Counted from the stretch's first letter, positions 43,356 to 53,708 are shown. The stretch: DNA of 64,000 bases from an uncultured Clostridia bacterium (GCA_947629335.1 CANRDI010000002.1:1-64000), one strand, 5' to 3'. Notes: a model not told the origin generated them from the sequence alone. A program made the numbers and translations.

Positions 43356-44981
43356 TTACTCTACTGATATTATGTAGTAGTATACGGGCTGTCCGCCGTT
43401 TACAAGCACAATATCAATATCGCTGCTTATTCTTTGACGAAGCGCCTCAAATGCCTCCTGTGCGTCCTCGTCGGAAACGTCCGAGCCGTAAATGACCGTG
43501 ATATAGCTCGAAGAAGGCGAGATAAGCCGCTTTACAAGTTTTGTGAGAGCCTTTGAGAGATTTCTTTCGGTAAAGACAATTTTTCCGTTGTCCATTGCTA
43601 AAAGTTCGCCCTCTTTTATCTTGTGACCGTCAAATTCGCTGTCGCGTACCGCAAAGGTTATCTGTCCGCTTGAAACTCTGTCAAAAGCCTCGGTCATTGC
43701 CGCGCGGTTGACTGCGAAATCTCCGTCGGGATCAAAGTTCATCATTGCTGTAATTCCCTGAGGGATAGTTCTTGTCTGAAGAACGCAGACGTTTCTGTCC
43801 GCAAGCTCCGCCGCCTGCTCCGCAGCCATAATAATGTTTTTATTGTTCGGCAGTACAAAGACATTCTTCGCGGGAGTTTGTCCGATAGCTTCCAGAATAT
43901 CCTCAGTAGAGGGGTTCATTGTCTGACCTCCGCAAACTACATTGTCCGCGCCGAGGTCTTTAAACAGCGCCTCAATTCCCGCGCCTGCCGCAACCGCCAC
44001 AAATCCCGTTTCATTTATCGGTTCAACGGGCGGCTTTCGTTTTTCCTGCTGAGCTTTATCTGCTTTTACGACAAGCTCTTTCTGCTCTCGGATATTTTCT
44101 ATCTTGATCTTGGTAAGCTCGCCGAACTTTATTCCCTCTTCTATTGCTTTTCCGGGATGGTCGGTGTCGATATTTACTTTTATAATGCCGTCTGCGTCAG
44201 CTATCATAACATTTTCGCCGAGCGTTTCAAGCACAGCTAAAAGCGCGTCGCTGTTTTTAGAGCTGTTTTTCACGACAACAAACTCGGCGTTATATGCAAA
44301 GCTCGGTTTTTGCTCCGCTGCGGCTACAGCAGCGGGGGCAGAGGGCTTTACATCGTCGCTGTTAGGGATAATGCCTTTATTGCTGATAACGGAGAGCATT
44401 CCCTCCAAGATAACGATATACCCCATTCCTCCTGCGTCAACAACGCCCGCCTTTTTAAGCGTCGGAAGCAGCTCAGGGGTCTTTTCAAGCGACTTTTTAG
44501 CCTCGTCTATATAAATTGCAAGAAAATCCTCTACATTAGCAGAAGTCTTGTCTGCTGTATTTTCATAAGCCTCGCGCGCGACAGTAAGTATCGTACCTTC
44601 CGTCGGCTTCATTACGGATTTATACGCCGCGTCAACTCCGATCTTAAATGCCGCCGAGAGGTCTGCGGCAGACGCGCAGTCTTTTCCCGAAAGCCCCTTT
44701 GAAAGTCCTCTGAACAAAAGTGAGAGAATAACTCCCGAATTTCCGCGCGCTCCGCGGAGCATTGCCGAGGCGGCTTTTTTTGCGGTTTCGCCCGCGCTCG
44801 TATTGTTCGGCACATTTGAAAGCTCAAGCGCGGCGTTTTTTATCGTCATCGACATATTTGTTCCCGTATCTCCGTCGGGAACGGGGAAAACGTTAAGTTC
44901 GTCTACTTCGCGGCGATGATTGTAAATGTTGTTTGCTCCCGAAATTATAGCGTCCCGAAGTGTCTGTCCGTTTATAGTCAT
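43356..44981 (-). CDS. fakA: DAK2-domain fatty-acid kinase-like protein (YloV/FakA type)
   Basis: A 541-residue protein. The N-terminal DAK2 nucleotide-binding domain shows NVFPVPDGDTGTNMSMT and MLRGARGNSGVILSLLFRG; a middle Zn-like domain has GGMGYIVILEGM; the C-terminal part carries VVCGGQTMNPSTEDILEAI and VFVLPNNKNIIMAAEQ. FakA with FakB phosphorylates exogenous fatty acids. ATG 44981 is preferred over a longer frame. The asp23-fakA-recG order matches Firmicutes yloU-yloV-recG. A FakB partner is not present here. Confidence 0.88.
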   Translation of the reverse strand: MTINGQTLRDAIISGANNIYNHRREVDELNVFPVPDGDTGTNMSMTIKNAALELSNVPNNTSAGETAKKAASAMLRGARGNSGVILSLLFRGLSKGLSGKDCASAADLSAAFKIGVDAAYKSVMKPTEGTILTVAREAYENTADKTSANVEDFLAIYIDEAKKSLEKTPELLPTLKKAGVVDAGGMGYIVILEGMLSVISNKGIIPNSDDVKPSAPAAVAAAEQKPSFAYNAEFVVVKNSSKNSDALLAVLETLGENVMIADADGIIKVNIDTDHPGKAIEEGIKFGELTKIKIENIREQKELVVKADKAQQEKRKPPVEPINETGFVAVAAGAGIEALFKDLGADNVVCGGQTMNPSTEDILEAIGQTPAKNVFVLPNNKNIIMAAEQAAELADRNVCVLQTRTIPQGITAMMNFDPDGDFAVNRAAMTEAFDRVSSGQITFAVRDSEFDGHKIKEGELLAMDNGKIVFTERNLSKALTKLVKRLISPSSSYITVIYGSDVSDEDAQEAFEALRQRISSDIDIVLVNGGQPVYYYIISVE

Positions 44982-45172
44982 AATGATTTTTTGTCCTCTC
45001 GTTTCAGATAATTGAAATCTCAAAAAATTTATTCAGCTCTTTATAAAAGTTGTTTTTCAAAAAATGTCGGTAAAGTCCCGATATGACCGTAATTCTGTTT
45101 TAGGCAAAAGTCGCTGTTTCGCGTAAAATGTTTTTCGGCATATTTAAGGCGAGGCTTTATCTTCAACTTTTG

Positions 45173-45526
45173 TCATACTCTTATGCTGTCAACATATACG
45201 TTTACCTTTTCGACAGAGATACCCGCATTCTGCTCGACGGTATATCCTACCTTATGGATTATTGCTTTTGCGACGGCATTCATATTCACTCCGTACATAA
45301 GCGAGATATGAAGGCTTATGATAAGTTTGTCTTTTGTAAACTTCACATTTACTCCGCGCGCATATGCTTTTCTTTTTCCCGGTATAGCCGCCGATATCGT
45401 TTCGCGGAAGCCTTTTACGTTCATAGAGATAACTCCGAAACAGCTTGTGACTGTTTTCCCGATAAGCTCTGTGAAGTATTCGGGCGAAATTGCGATCTTA
45501 CCGACATGATTTTGCAGAATGATCAT
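45173..45526 (-). CDS. Asp23/Gls24 family protein (YloU-like)
   Basis: A 117-residue envelope-stress family protein. The family pattern is IAISPEYFTELIGKTVTSCFGVISM and the later SLMYGVNMNAVAKAIIHKVGYTVEQNAGI...VNVYVDSI. AAAGGAG precedes the ATG. It lies upstream of the fakA-like gene. Asp23 proteins are membrane-associated or cytoplasmic scaffolds linked to cell-wall stress; the precise role here is unknown. Confidence 0.88.
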   Translation of the reverse strand: MIILQNHVGKIAISPEYFTELIGKTVTSCFGVISMNVKGFRETISAAIPGKRKAYARGVNVKFTKDKLIISLHISLMYGVNMNAVAKAIIHKVGYTVEQNAGISVEKVNVYVDSIRV

Positions 45527-45541
45527 AATTCAAAACTCCTT

Positions 45542-46363
45542 TCAAGGAATAGCTTTGGTAATTGCTGTAAACAAACCCGAAAAAGCCTTTTCGGCTCTCT
45601 CGGCTTTTTCCCGTGAACCAAACACGCCGAAAACCGCCGCGCCGCTTCCCGTCAGAGAGGCGTTTTCCGCGCCGTTTTCGATCATAAGCTGTTTTATTTT
45701 TTCTATTTCTCCGCTCTTGTAAATTTCTTCAAAAACGTTATATAATCCGTTCGGAAAATTCTCGAAGAATTTATCGAGCGCATTTTTCGGTTTTATCGGT
45801 TTTTCGTCATATTTTGCGTATGCGGCTTTTGTGTCGCAATGAAAGTCGGGCATAACTATCAGATAAAATTTGTCTTTAAGCGCGGGACAGCCGCTTATCA
45901 GTTCTCCTGTGCCTTTACAGAGCTTTGTTCCTCCGACAATGCAGAACGGGACGTCCGCTCCCGCTTTAAGACCGATCTCAACCAGCTCTTTTGTACTCAG
46001 CGGCTTTCCGTAAAGCTCGTTAAGTCCTCTGAAAACAGCCGCCGCGTCGGCGCTTCCTCCGCCCATTCCCGCGCCGTGGGGAATTTTCTTTTCGATAAAA
46101 ATATCCGCTCCGCCGCTTATTTTAGCCGCTTCAAAAAACAGCCCTGCCGCCTTATGACAGATATTCCCCTCGTTTTCGGGAATATCCTTTGCGCTGCATT
46201 TTACGGAGATATTTCCGTCGGCATTTGTTTTTATCCTCACTGTATCGCAGAGCGAAACGCTTGTCATAACGGTTTCAAGAAGATGATAGCCGTCCTCGCG
46301 CTTTCCCGTTATATCGAGATAAAGATTGAGCTTTGCGGGCGCGTATAAGGTCATTTCATTCAT
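45542..46363 (-). CDS. ispE: 4-diphosphocytidyl-2-C-methyl-D-erythritol kinase
   Basis: A 273-residue GHMP kinase of the MEP isoprenoid pathway. It shows APAKLNLYLDITGKREDGYH, the ATP-binding PHGAGMGGGSADAAA loop, GADVPFCIVGG and a C-terminal LTGSGAAVFGVF. It is leftward, 15 bp before the asp23 gene. Its presence says that the organism uses the MEP route. Confidence 0.95.
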   Translation of the reverse strand: MNEMTLYAPAKLNLYLDITGKREDGYHLLETVMTSVSLCDTVRIKTNADGNISVKCSAKDIPENEGNICHKAAGLFFEAAKISGGADIFIEKKIPHGAGMGGGSADAAAVFRGLNELYGKPLSTKELVEIGLKAGADVPFCIVGGTKLCKGTGELISGCPALKDKFYLIVMPDFHCDTKAAYAKYDEKPIKPKNALDKFFENFPNGLYNVFEEIYKSGEIEKIKQLMIENGAENASLTGSGAAVFGVFGSREKAERAEKAFSGLFTAITKAIP

Positions 46364-46397
46364 ATTATATCACAAATCTCACTCGGAATGTATCGGC

Positions 46398-47570
46398 TCA
46401 GCTTTGGATTTCCTTTAAAAATTCTCTGATCCGTGAAAATGCCGTTTCGAGGTGCTGAACGGAATACGCATAAGAAACGCGCACAAATCCCTCTCCGCTT
46501 TCGCCGAACGCATTTCCCGGAACGACCGCGACTTTCTTGTCATAAACGAGTTTTTCGCAGAATTCCTCGCTCGACATTCCCGTAGACTTTATGCATGGGA
46601 AAACATAAAACGCTCCCTCCGGCTCGAAACACGAAAGCCCCATATCGTTAAATGCCTTTACGCAAAGCCTTCTGCGCATATCGTATTCTTCTACCATATG
46701 TTTTACGTCTTGTTTGCAGTTTTCTATTGCAGCGACAGCTGCGTATTGGCTTACTGTCGGGCTTGACATTATACAGTACTGGTGAAGTTTCAGCATCTGC
46801 TTTATTATTGGCTGAGGACCCGCTATATATCCGAGCCGCCAGCCCGTCATTGCATAAGCCTTTGAAAATCCGCTTATAACAAGCGTTCTTTCTTTCATTC
46901 CGTCAATTTCCGCAATCGAAACGTGCTTTTCGCCGTTGTACGTCATTTCCGCATATATCTCATCTGACGCTACGATTATATTTGTTCCTCTGAGGACCTC
47001 GGCTATCTTTTCAAGGTCGCCTCTTCTCATAACAGCGCCCGTCGGGTTGTTGGGATACGGCAAAACAAGCATTCGCGTTTTGTCGGTTATCTTTTCTTTC
47101 AGCGCCTTTGCAGTCAGCCTGAATTTATCCTCGGCTTTTGTAACTATCGGCACGGGAGTACCGCCCATCATTCTCACTATCGGCGAATAGCACACAAAAC
47201 TCGGCTCAGGGACTAACACCTCACAGCCCGGCTCAATAAGCGCCCTCACCGCAAGATCAATAGCCTCCGACCCGCCGACGGTTATTATTATCTCATTTTC
47301 AGGTTCATAGTCGGTATGGATAAAATCGCTGAGATAGCCGCAGACCGCTTTTCTCAGCGGCATCAGACCGCTGTTTGCGGTATATGCGGTCTTTCCGCGT
47401 TCGAGAATATTTATCGCTTCTTTTCTTGCCGCCCAAGGTGTCTTAAAATCCGGCTCTCCAATCGAAAGAGAGATAACATCGGGAATATGCTGGGCGATGT
47501 CGAAAAATTTCCGTATTCCCGACGGCTCTATATCCCTTATTTTTTTAGGGATCAATTCATCATAGTTCAT
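46398..47570 (-). CDS. PLP-dependent class I/II aminotransferase
   Basis: A 390-residue fold-type I aminotransferase: ISLSIGEPDFKTPW, TANSGLMPLRKAV, LPYPNNPTGAV, ASDEIYAEMTY and the PLP lysine in SGFSKAYAMTGWRLGY. ATG 47570 with AAGGA is preferred. The closest recognisable group is the MalY/PatA/AspC-like aromatic/aspartate class. The substrate is not resolvable. It is paired with an Lrp-family regulator just upstream, which often controls it. Confidence 0.9.
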   Translation of the reverse strand: MNYDELIPKKIRDIEPSGIRKFFDIAQHIPDVISLSIGEPDFKTPWAARKEAINILERGKTAYTANSGLMPLRKAVCGYLSDFIHTDYEPENEIIITVGGSEAIDLAVRALIEPGCEVLVPEPSFVCYSPIVRMMGGTPVPIVTKAEDKFRLTAKALKEKITDKTRMLVLPYPNNPTGAVMRRGDLEKIAEVLRGTNIIVASDEIYAEMTYNGEKHVSIAEIDGMKERTLVISGFSKAYAMTGWRLGYIAGPQPIIKQMLKLHQYCIMSSPTVSQYAAVAAIENCKQDVKHMVEEYDMRRRLCVKAFNDMGLSCFEPEGAFYVFPCIKSTGMSSEEFCEKLVYDKKVAVVPGNAFGESGEGFVRVSYAYSVQHLETAFSRIREFLKEIQS

Positions 47571-47703
47571 TTCTGTATGTCCTTTTTCAGATAACACTGA
47601 ATATTAAATTCAAAGTTAGGAATATCGCGCTCTTGATACATTTGACGTATAAAAGAGCGTTAAGTCCCGTATTAACTGACTTTCGTCAACAGCCCTAAGG
47701 AAT

Positions 47704-48189
47704 TTACGGCGCGACCATTGTCCTGTCGTCATATTTGTCCTCGTTGAAGATATGGTGTTTTTCCTTATAGCGGCGCAGGATAAAGTGAGTTGCCGTTGAA
47801 AGCACGCCGTCGAGTACAGCCAGCCTTTCCGAAACGAACAGCGCTACATTTCTGAGCGACGTTCCCGAAATAGTTACCATAAGGTCATACGCTCCCGACA
47901 TGAGATATACGCTGTCAACCTCGTCAAATTCCATAATTGTGTGCGCAAGGTCGTCAAATCCTCTGTCCTTTATCGGCGTTATTTTAAGCTCGATAACCGC
48001 CGTAACTCCGCTGTCGTCCGCTTTTTCCTCGTCGATAATGGCGGAGTATCCGATAATATAACCCTCGTCTTCGAGCTGTTTTATAGCCTCGGCAGTTTTT
48101 TCCTCGCTTTCGCCTGTCATTGCGGCAATTTCCGCATTTGAAAGACGCGCATTCTGTCTGAGAATGTCAAGCAGTTTGTTTTTATCCAT
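47704..48189 (-). CDS. Lrp/AsnC-family transcriptional regulator
   Basis: A 161-residue regulator with an N-terminal HTH (LDILRQNARLSNAEIAAMTG, EEKTAEAIKQLEDEGYI) and a C-terminal RAM/ACT-like ligand domain (VIELKITPIKDRGFDDLAHTI...VDSVYLMSGAYDLMVTISG). It usually forms octamers and senses an amino acid. It directly precedes the aminotransferase on the same strand. Confidence 0.9.
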   Translation of the reverse strand: MDKNKLLDILRQNARLSNAEIAAMTGESEEKTAEAIKQLEDEGYIIGYSAIIDEEKADDSGVTAVIELKITPIKDRGFDDLAHTIMEFDEVDSVYLMSGAYDLMVTISGTSLRNVALFVSERLAVLDGVLSTATHFILRRYKEKHHIFNEDKYDDRTMVAP

Positions 48190-48283
48190 AATTATCTCCC
48201 CTTATATTTAAATTGGGTCTTGACCTTAGGAATTGTTCCGAATAGAACGATCCGTATTTTGTGTTCGGTCAAACTCTTTGATG

Positions 48284-49648
48284 TCAGTTTTTAAGGCTCT
48301 GGAGCGGAGCGGGTATTCTTCCGCCGCGCGAGATGAATTTTGAAGAACTGAACGGGCTTACTTTCATAACGGGTCCGCTTCCAAACAGCCCTCCGAATTC
48401 GAGCGTTTCTCCCTCTTTCATTCCTATCGCGGGGATAACTCTTACTGCCGTCGTCTTTGAGTTTACCATGCCTATAGCCGCTTCGTCCGCGATTATCGCC
48501 GAGATGGTGTCCGCGGGCGTATCTCCCGGAATAACTATCATATCGAGACCTACCGAGCATACCGCCGTCATTGCCTCAAGTTTTTCAAGCGACAGCGAGC
48601 CGCGGTTTACCGCGTCTATCATTCCCGCGTCCTCGGAAACGGGAATAAATGCTCCCGAAAGACCTCCGACATGTGAAGAAGCCATTACGCCGCCTTTTTT
48701 AACCGCGTCATTCAGCATAGCAAGACAAGCGGTCGTTCCATGCGCTCCGCAGCTTTCAAGCCCTATCTCTTCAAGTATATGCGCAACGCTGTCTCCAACA
48801 GCGGGCGTCGGTGCAAGCGAAAGGTCTACTATTCCGAACGGAACTCCGAGCCGCTTTGAGGCTTCTGTTCCGACGAGCTGACCCATTCTTGTTATCTTAA
48901 ACGCGGTTTTCTTTATTACATCTGCGATTTCGGAAATATTCGCGTCGGGATATTTTTTGAGTGCAGCTCTTACAACTCCCGGTCCCGAAACTCCCACGTT
49001 TATTTCCGTGTCATATTCTCCGACGCCGTGGAATGCTCCTGCCATAAAGGGGTTGTCTTCGGGGGCGTTGCAGAAAACGACAATTTTTGCCGCCCCGAAA
49101 CAGTGGTTGTCGGCTGTCTTTTCCGAAGCCTCACGGATTATTTTTCCCATAAGCGCTACTGCGTCCATATTTATACCCGCTTTTGTAGAGCCGATATTTA
49201 CCGACGAGCAGACGTTCGAGGTTTCGGCGAGAGCTTCGGGGATACTGTCGATAAGTTCTCTGTCGCCGGCGGAAAATCCTTTGTGAACGAGCGCCGAATA
49301 ACCTCCGACATAGTTTACGCCCGTTCCCTCTGCAACTTTTTGCAGCGTTTTTGCGAAAATAACCGGACTATATCCTTTAGCCGAAGAAGCCGCCGATATT
49401 ATTGATATAGGCGTAACGGAAATGCGCTTGTTGATAATAGGTATGCCGTATTGCTTTTCAATATCCTCGCCTGTTTTCACGAGCTTTTCGGCTTTTCTCA
49501 TCATCTTTTCATATATCTTGTCGCATGAAGTCTTCGCGTCGCTGTCTATACAGTCGAGAAGCGAGATACCCATAGTTATCGTGCGGATATCGAGGTTTTC
49601 CTCTTGTATCATCTTTATTGTTTCTAAAATGTCGCCTGTGCTTAGCAT
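48284..49648 (-). CDS. UPF0210 family (PFL-like) protein
   Basis: A 454-residue protein of the DUF711/UPF0210 family: [66 protein letters not shown] and [22 protein letters not shown]. The fold is related to pyruvate formate-lyase-like proteins; the activity is unknown to me. It is almost always followed or preceded by the small ACT-domain UPF0237 gene, as here (32 bp gap). Confidence 0.92.
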   Translation of the reverse strand: MLSTGDILETIKMIQEENLDIRTITMGISLLDCIDSDAKTSCDKIYEKMMRKAEKLVKTGEDIEKQYGIPIINKRISVTPISIISAASSAKGYSPVIFAKTLQKVAEGTGVNYVGGYSALVHKGFSAGDRELIDSIPEALAETSNVCSSVNIGSTKAGINMDAVALMGKIIREASEKTADNHCFGAAKIVVFCNAPEDNPFMAGAFHGVGEYDTEINVGVSGPGVVRAALKKYPDANISEIADVIKKTAFKITRMGQLVGTEASKRLGVPFGIVDLSLAPTPAVGDSVAHILEEIGLESCGAHGTTACLAMLNDAVKKGGVMASSHVGGLSGAFIPVSEDAGMIDAVNRGSLSLEKLEAMTAVCSVGLDMIVIPGDTPADTISAIIADEAAIGMVNSKTTAVRVIPAIGMKEGETLEFGGLFGSGPVMKVSPFSSSKFISRGGRIPAPLQSLKN

Positions 49649-49680
49649 TTTTCCCTCCAGAAAGTCTGTAAGTTTATGTG

Positions 49681-49950
49681 TTAAATTTTGTGCATCGAGT
49701 TAAAAATATCCTCGTGCATAACATGGATCTGAAGTCCCATATCCGTGCCTGCCGCTTTAAGACGGTCTGCAAAATCAGAATAATCTATGCTGAGTTTGCT
49801 TATGTCAATAAGCATCGTCATTGCAAACAGATCCTGCATTATCGTCTGCGTAACGTCCATAACATTCGCCTTATATTCGGCGCATATCCCGCTGACTTTC
49901 GCAAGTATGCCTACAGTGTCTTTTCCTATTACAGCCACAACTGCTCTCAT
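49681..49950 (-). CDS. UPF0237 ACT-domain protein
   Basis: An 89-residue single ACT domain ([38 protein letters not shown]), likely an amino-acid-sensing regulatory partner of the UPF0210 protein encoded next in the operon. Several positions match GcvR-like ACT proteins. Confidence 0.92.
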   Translation of the reverse strand: MRAVVAVIGKDTVGILAKVSGICAEYKANVMDVTQTIMQDLFAMTMLIDISKLSIDYSDFADRLKAAGTDMGLQIHVMHEDIFNSMHKI

Positions 49951-50067
49951 ATTGAATTTCCTCCCGAAAAAACAGTCAAATTGTCCAAAAAAAACTCATT
50001 TGAATATGGATTTTTTATTGGTTCTACTCTTATTATACTAAAAATTTATAAAAAAGTAAATATATTC

Positions 50068-50096
50068 TGGACAAATTTATTTTTTTGTGATAAAAT
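50068..50096 (+). promoter_or_regulatory. Promoter of uvrC
   Basis: TGGACA (50068-50073), a 17-bp spacer and TAAAAT (50091-50096) lie 69 bp before the TTG start of uvrC. Confidence 0.65.
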
Positions 50097-50164
50097 AATA
50101 AATATGAGGTTTTTTTAGTGCAATTATATGTACACTTTAATAAAATTTTTAAGGGGACTGCAAA

Positions 50165-51985
50165 TTGAACGAAAATATCCCCGCCCTGCGGGAAAAATCA
50201 AACAGACTTCCTCTTTTGCCCGGAGTTTATCTCATGAAGGACAAAAACGGAACTATAATATATGTCGGAAAGGCAAAGGCGCTAAAAAACCGCGTTACGA
50301 CCTATTTTCACCATAACTCACAGCATACCGCAAAAACCCTTAAACTGGTAGATAATATCGCGGATTTCGATTTTATCGTGACGCAGACGGAGCTTGACGC
50401 GCTGGTTTTAGAGTGCAGTCTTATAAAACTTCACCAGCCTAAATACAATATTCTTTTAAAAGATGTAAAAGGCTACAGCTATATAAAAATATCGAACGAG
50501 GATTTTCCGCGTATTTCCTGCACATTTCATAATGACGATAAAAAAGCCGAATATATCGGACCTTTTACGAGCGGGTATACGATAAAAAATGCCGTAGAAG
50601 AAGCAAATACGATCTTTATGCTTCCGACCTGCCGAAGAAAATTTCCGAGAGATTTTAATAAAGAACGCCCCTGTTTAAACTATCATATAAAAAAATGTAT
50701 GGGAGTATGCGAGGGAAAAATATCTTCGGAGGATTACAAAAAGATAGTAAACGATGCGGTAAAATATCTTAAAAGCGGAAACAAGGCGAGCGTCGAAGAG
50801 CTTACGGAAGAAATGGAAAAAGCTGCGGAAAATCTCGAATTTGAAAAAGCCGCGAGACTGAGAGACAGGATTGCGGCGGTTTCGAGAGCTGCCGAAAGAC
50901 AGAAGATATTGGGCGGGAAAACCGATATAGATATTGTCGCGCTTTCGCAGAATATCGGACAGGCGTCCGTCGCGGTCATAAAATATCGCGGCGGCAGGCT
51001 TGTGGATAAGGAAAACTTCTTTATCGGCGAAGAATACGAGGGCAGAGAAATGCGCAGAGATTTCCTCTTGAACTATTATTCGGGAAACAGCGACGTTCCG
51101 AAGGAAATTCTTGTAGATGAAGAATTTGACGACAGCGAGCTTTTAGCCGAGCTTCTTAAAGAACAAAACGGACGCACGGTAAAAATAAACGTTCCGCAAA
51201 GGGGCGAAGGCGCGGCGCAAATCGCCCTTGCGAAGAAAAACGCGGGAGAATATTTAGCGCTTAAAATCGGCAGAACGGCGAGGGAGATCTCGGCTCTTGA
51301 GGATCTGAAAACGCTGTTGGGACTGGAAAAAATTCCCGACATAATCGAAAGTTATGATATTTCAAATTTCGGTGAAACGGGCGTTGTCGGAGGAATGATA
51401 GTCTACAAAAACGGCAGACCGTTTAAGCCCGGCTACAGAAAATTTGCGATTAAAACAGTTGCGGGGCAAAACGACTACGCTTGTATGCAAGAAGTGCTTC
51501 GCCGCAGATTGACGCGGTTTCTCGAAGGAGACGAAAATTTTTCGCCCCTGCCCGACCTTATTCTTCTTGACGGAGGAAAAGGTCATATCGCCGCGGTTTC
51601 CGAGGTACTTGACGAGCTGAAGATCGATATTCCGCTGTTCGGTCTTGTAAAGGACAGTAAGCACCGTACCCGCGCCATAGCCAAAGAAGGCGGGGAAATC
51701 GAGATAAAGTCAAACCGCGCGCTGTTTGCATTTCTCACAAACATTCAGGACGAAGTACACCGCTTTTCAATAACATTCCAGCGCGTCCGTCATAAGCAGA
51801 AAACTTATGAAATGGAGCTGTGCGAGGTGAGAGGAATAGGCGAAGCGAAAGCCCGCGCGCTGCTTAAAGAGTTCAAGACAAAGGCGGCTATGAAAGAAGC
51901 GACAATTGACGAGCTTAAAAAAGCCGCGAAGATAAGCGATGAAAACGCAAAAGAGCTTTATGATTTTATTCGGGAGAGGTTTTAA
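50165..51985 (+). CDS. uvrC: Excinuclease ABC subunit C
   Basis: A 606-residue dual-incision nuclease of nucleotide-excision repair. It has a GIY-YIG domain (PGVYLMKDKNGTIIYVGKAK), Cys-containing CLNYHIKKCMGVC, UVR motif EMEKAAENLEFEKAARLRD, RNase H-like domain (ESYDISNFGETGVVGGMIVY; LPDLILLDGGKGHI) and tandem HhH at the end (VRGIGEAKARALLKEF). The start is TTG at 50165 with AAGGGG upstream. It is the first gene of uvrC-rsmD-coaD. Confidence 0.96.
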   Translation: MNENIPALREKSNRLPLLPGVYLMKDKNGTIIYVGKAKALKNRVTTYFHHNSQHTAKTLKLVDNIADFDFIVTQTELDALVLECSLIKLHQPKYNILLKDVKGYSYIKISNEDFPRISCTFHNDDKKAEYIGPFTSGYTIKNAVEEANTIFMLPTCRRKFPRDFNKERPCLNYHIKKCMGVCEGKISSEDYKKIVNDAVKYLKSGNKASVEELTEEMEKAAENLEFEKAARLRDRIAAVSRAAERQKILGGKTDIDIVALSQNIGQASVAVIKYRGGRLVDKENFFIGEEYEGREMRRDFLLNYYSGNSDVPKEILVDEEFDDSELLAELLKEQNGRTVKINVPQRGEGAAQIALAKKNAGEYLALKIGRTAREISALEDLKTLLGLEKIPDIIESYDISNFGETGVVGGMIVYKNGRPFKPGYRKFAIKTVAGQNDYACMQEVLRRRLTRFLEGDENFSPLPDLILLDGGKGHIAAVSEVLDELKIDIPLFGLVKDSKHRTRAIAKEGGEIEIKSNRALFAFLTNIQDEVHRFSITFQRVRHKQKTYEMELCEVRGIGEAKARALLKEFKTKAAMKEATIDELKKAAKISDENAKELYDFIRERF

Positions 51986-51991
51986 GAGACA

Positions 51992-52552
51992 ATGCGTGTG
52001 ATTACGGGGAAAGCAAAGGGACGAAAGCTGATAACGGTCGAGGGTACGGAAACCGTCAGACCTACGCTCGACAGCGTTAAAGAGGCAATGTTCAGCGCTA
52101 TTCAGTTCGATATCGAAGGAGCGGCGGTTTTAGACCTGTTTGCGGGGAGCGGACAGCTCGGCATTGAGGCGATAAGCCGAGGCGCAAAAAAAGCGTATTT
52201 TGTGGACAGTTCGGCAGAGTCGATAAAGGTCGTAAGGCAAAACGTCGCTTGGGTAAAGTTTGAGGAGCAGGCGATAGTTGTTCAAAAGCCGTTCGCCGCG
52301 TTTTTAAAAAGCACATCGGAAATTTTCGACATTGCGTTTCTTGACCCGCCGTACCGCTGCGGGCTTATAGGAAAGGCTCTGCCGCTTTTAGAGCCGAAAA
52401 TGTCGGAGCGCGGCATTATCATCTGCGAACACGAAAACGAATGTACTCTTCCGAAAAAAATCGGACGGTTTGAAATAATAAGGGTATTGCATCACAGGGG
52501 ACTCGATATTTCGATATATCGTATCCCGACAGCAGAGGAGGACGAAACGTGA
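51992..52552 (+). CDS. rsmD: 16S rRNA (guanine966-N2)-methyltransferase
   Basis: A 186-residue SAM methyltransferase with MRVITGKAKGRKLITVEG...RPTLDSVKEAMFSAI, the SAM loop LDLFAGSGQLGIEAISRGA and catalytic DPPY. It methylates G966 of 16S rRNA. It follows uvrC by 6 bp, and its stop overlaps the coaD GTG start by 4 bp. Confidence 0.94.
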   Translation: MRVITGKAKGRKLITVEGTETVRPTLDSVKEAMFSAIQFDIEGAAVLDLFAGSGQLGIEAISRGAKKAYFVDSSAESIKVVRQNVAWVKFEEQAIVVQKPFAAFLKSTSEIFDIAFLDPPYRCGLIGKALPLLEPKMSERGIIICEHENECTLPKKIGRFEIIRVLHHRGLDISIYRIPTAEEDET

Positions 52553-53079
52553 AAACGGCGATTTATCCCGGAAGCTTCGATCCCGTTACAAACGGGCATC
52601 TTGACATAATAAAACGCGCTTCGACAATGTTTGACAAGCTGATAGTGGTAGTTCTTATAAATCCGCTAAAGAGCTACAGCTTTTCTATCTCGGAGCGCAG
52701 GGAGCTTCTTGAAAAAGCAACGGCGGGAATAAAAAATATCGAGATCGACAGCTATGACGGGCTGTTAGCGGATTATTTCACACAGCGCTCGGACGTTGAC
52801 GTGATAGTAAAGGGGCTTAGAGCAACGTCTGATTTTGAGTATGAGTTTCAGATGGCGCATACGAACAAAGACCTTAATCCGCGCGCGGAAACGGTTTTCA
52901 TTCCCGCGAGCGCGAATACGACGTTTATCTCGTCAAGTATGGTAAAACAGGTCGCAATGTTCGGCGGGGATCTGTCAAAATACGTTCCCGCGGTTATCCA
53001 TAAAGAAGTCAGCGGAAGGCTGAAAGCGGAATTTCAGGAAAAAAAGCGTCTTGCGGCATCGAACCGACAGGACACATAA
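52549..53079 (+). CDS. coaD: Phosphopantetheine adenylyltransferase
   Basis: A 176-residue nucleotidyltransferase of CoA synthesis: YPGSFDPVTNGHLDIIKRA (HxGH-type TNGH), VKGLRATSDFEYEFQMA and ISSSMVKQVAMFGGD (the ISSS motif). The start is GTG 52549, coupled to rsmD. The pairing with rsmD is standard in bacteria. Confidence 0.95.
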   Translation: MKTAIYPGSFDPVTNGHLDIIKRASTMFDKLIVVVLINPLKSYSFSISERRELLEKATAGIKNIEIDSYDGLLADYFTQRSDVDVIVKGLRATSDFEYEFQMAHTNKDLNPRAETVFIPASANTTFISSSMVKQVAMFGGDLSKYVPAVIHKEVSGRLKAEFQEKKRLAASNRQDT

Positions 53080-53097
53080 GATAAAGGGGGATCTTTT

Positions 53098-53598
53098 ATG
53101 CAAAATTCTTATTCAATTCAGGAACTTATCGACGCACTTGACGACGTAATAAACGCTGCAACTCCCGTGCCGTTCGGAAAGAAAAGCATGGTAGATGTCG
53201 GGAAAATAAGCGATATTATAAACGATATGCGTATGGCGCTCCCTATGGAGATACGTCAGGCGCAGAAAGTCGTTGAGGATAAGAACAACATCATCGAAAG
53301 CGCCGAGCGTGAGGCGGAAAGCATTATCAGAAAGGCGGAAGAACGCCGCAGAGAGCTTATCGACGAATCGGACATTCTTAAAGAAGCCCGCCGCAGAGCC
53401 ACCGAGGTTCTTGGAAGCGCCGAGGCAAGGTGTTCGGATCTGCGCGCGTCTACCGACGCATTTGCGGATAAGATGCTTGCGAGGGTAGAAGAACTGCTCC
53501 AAAAGGATCTGAACGACCTTCATATCCTGCGGCAGAATATCGCGTCGCCTGTTTCACAGCAGTCTGTCGTACAGCCGCCCGAAAAGCCGGGAGTTTGA
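53098..53598 (+). CDS. Coiled-coil protein, unrecognised
   Basis: A 166-residue protein that is mostly coiled coil from about residue 45 to 145 (QAQKVVEDKNNIIESAERE, ARRRATEVLGSAEARC). It shows heptads like those of ATP-synthase stalk subunits or DivIVA-related proteins, but no TM. Many Firmicutes have a similarly placed ORF after coaD annotated loosely as ATPase. A scaffold role is all that can be inferred. Confidence 0.7.
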   Translation: MQNSYSIQELIDALDDVINAATPVPFGKKSMVDVGKISDIINDMRMALPMEIRQAQKVVEDKNNIIESAEREAESIIRKAEERRRELIDESDILKEARRRATEVLGSAEARCSDLRASTDAFADKMLARVEELLQKDLNDLHILRQNIASPVSQQSVVQPPEKPGV

Positions 53599-53624
53599 AC
53601 GGCGTTTTTTGAAGAAAGAGCAAA

Positions 53625-53665
53625 AGTCGGAAAAGTGTTGCGAGCGGACACTTTTCCGACCTTTA
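53625..53665. terminator. Terminator between convergent genes
   Basis: AAGTCGGAAAAGTGT / ACACTTTTCCGACCTTT is a 14-15 bp stem that ends the uvrC-coaD operon and lies before the leftward amidase stop. Confidence 0.9.
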
Positions 53666-53708
53666 TGCTTATATTTGGGGAATTTTGTCTGAAAGTTCGA
53701 ACACTGTT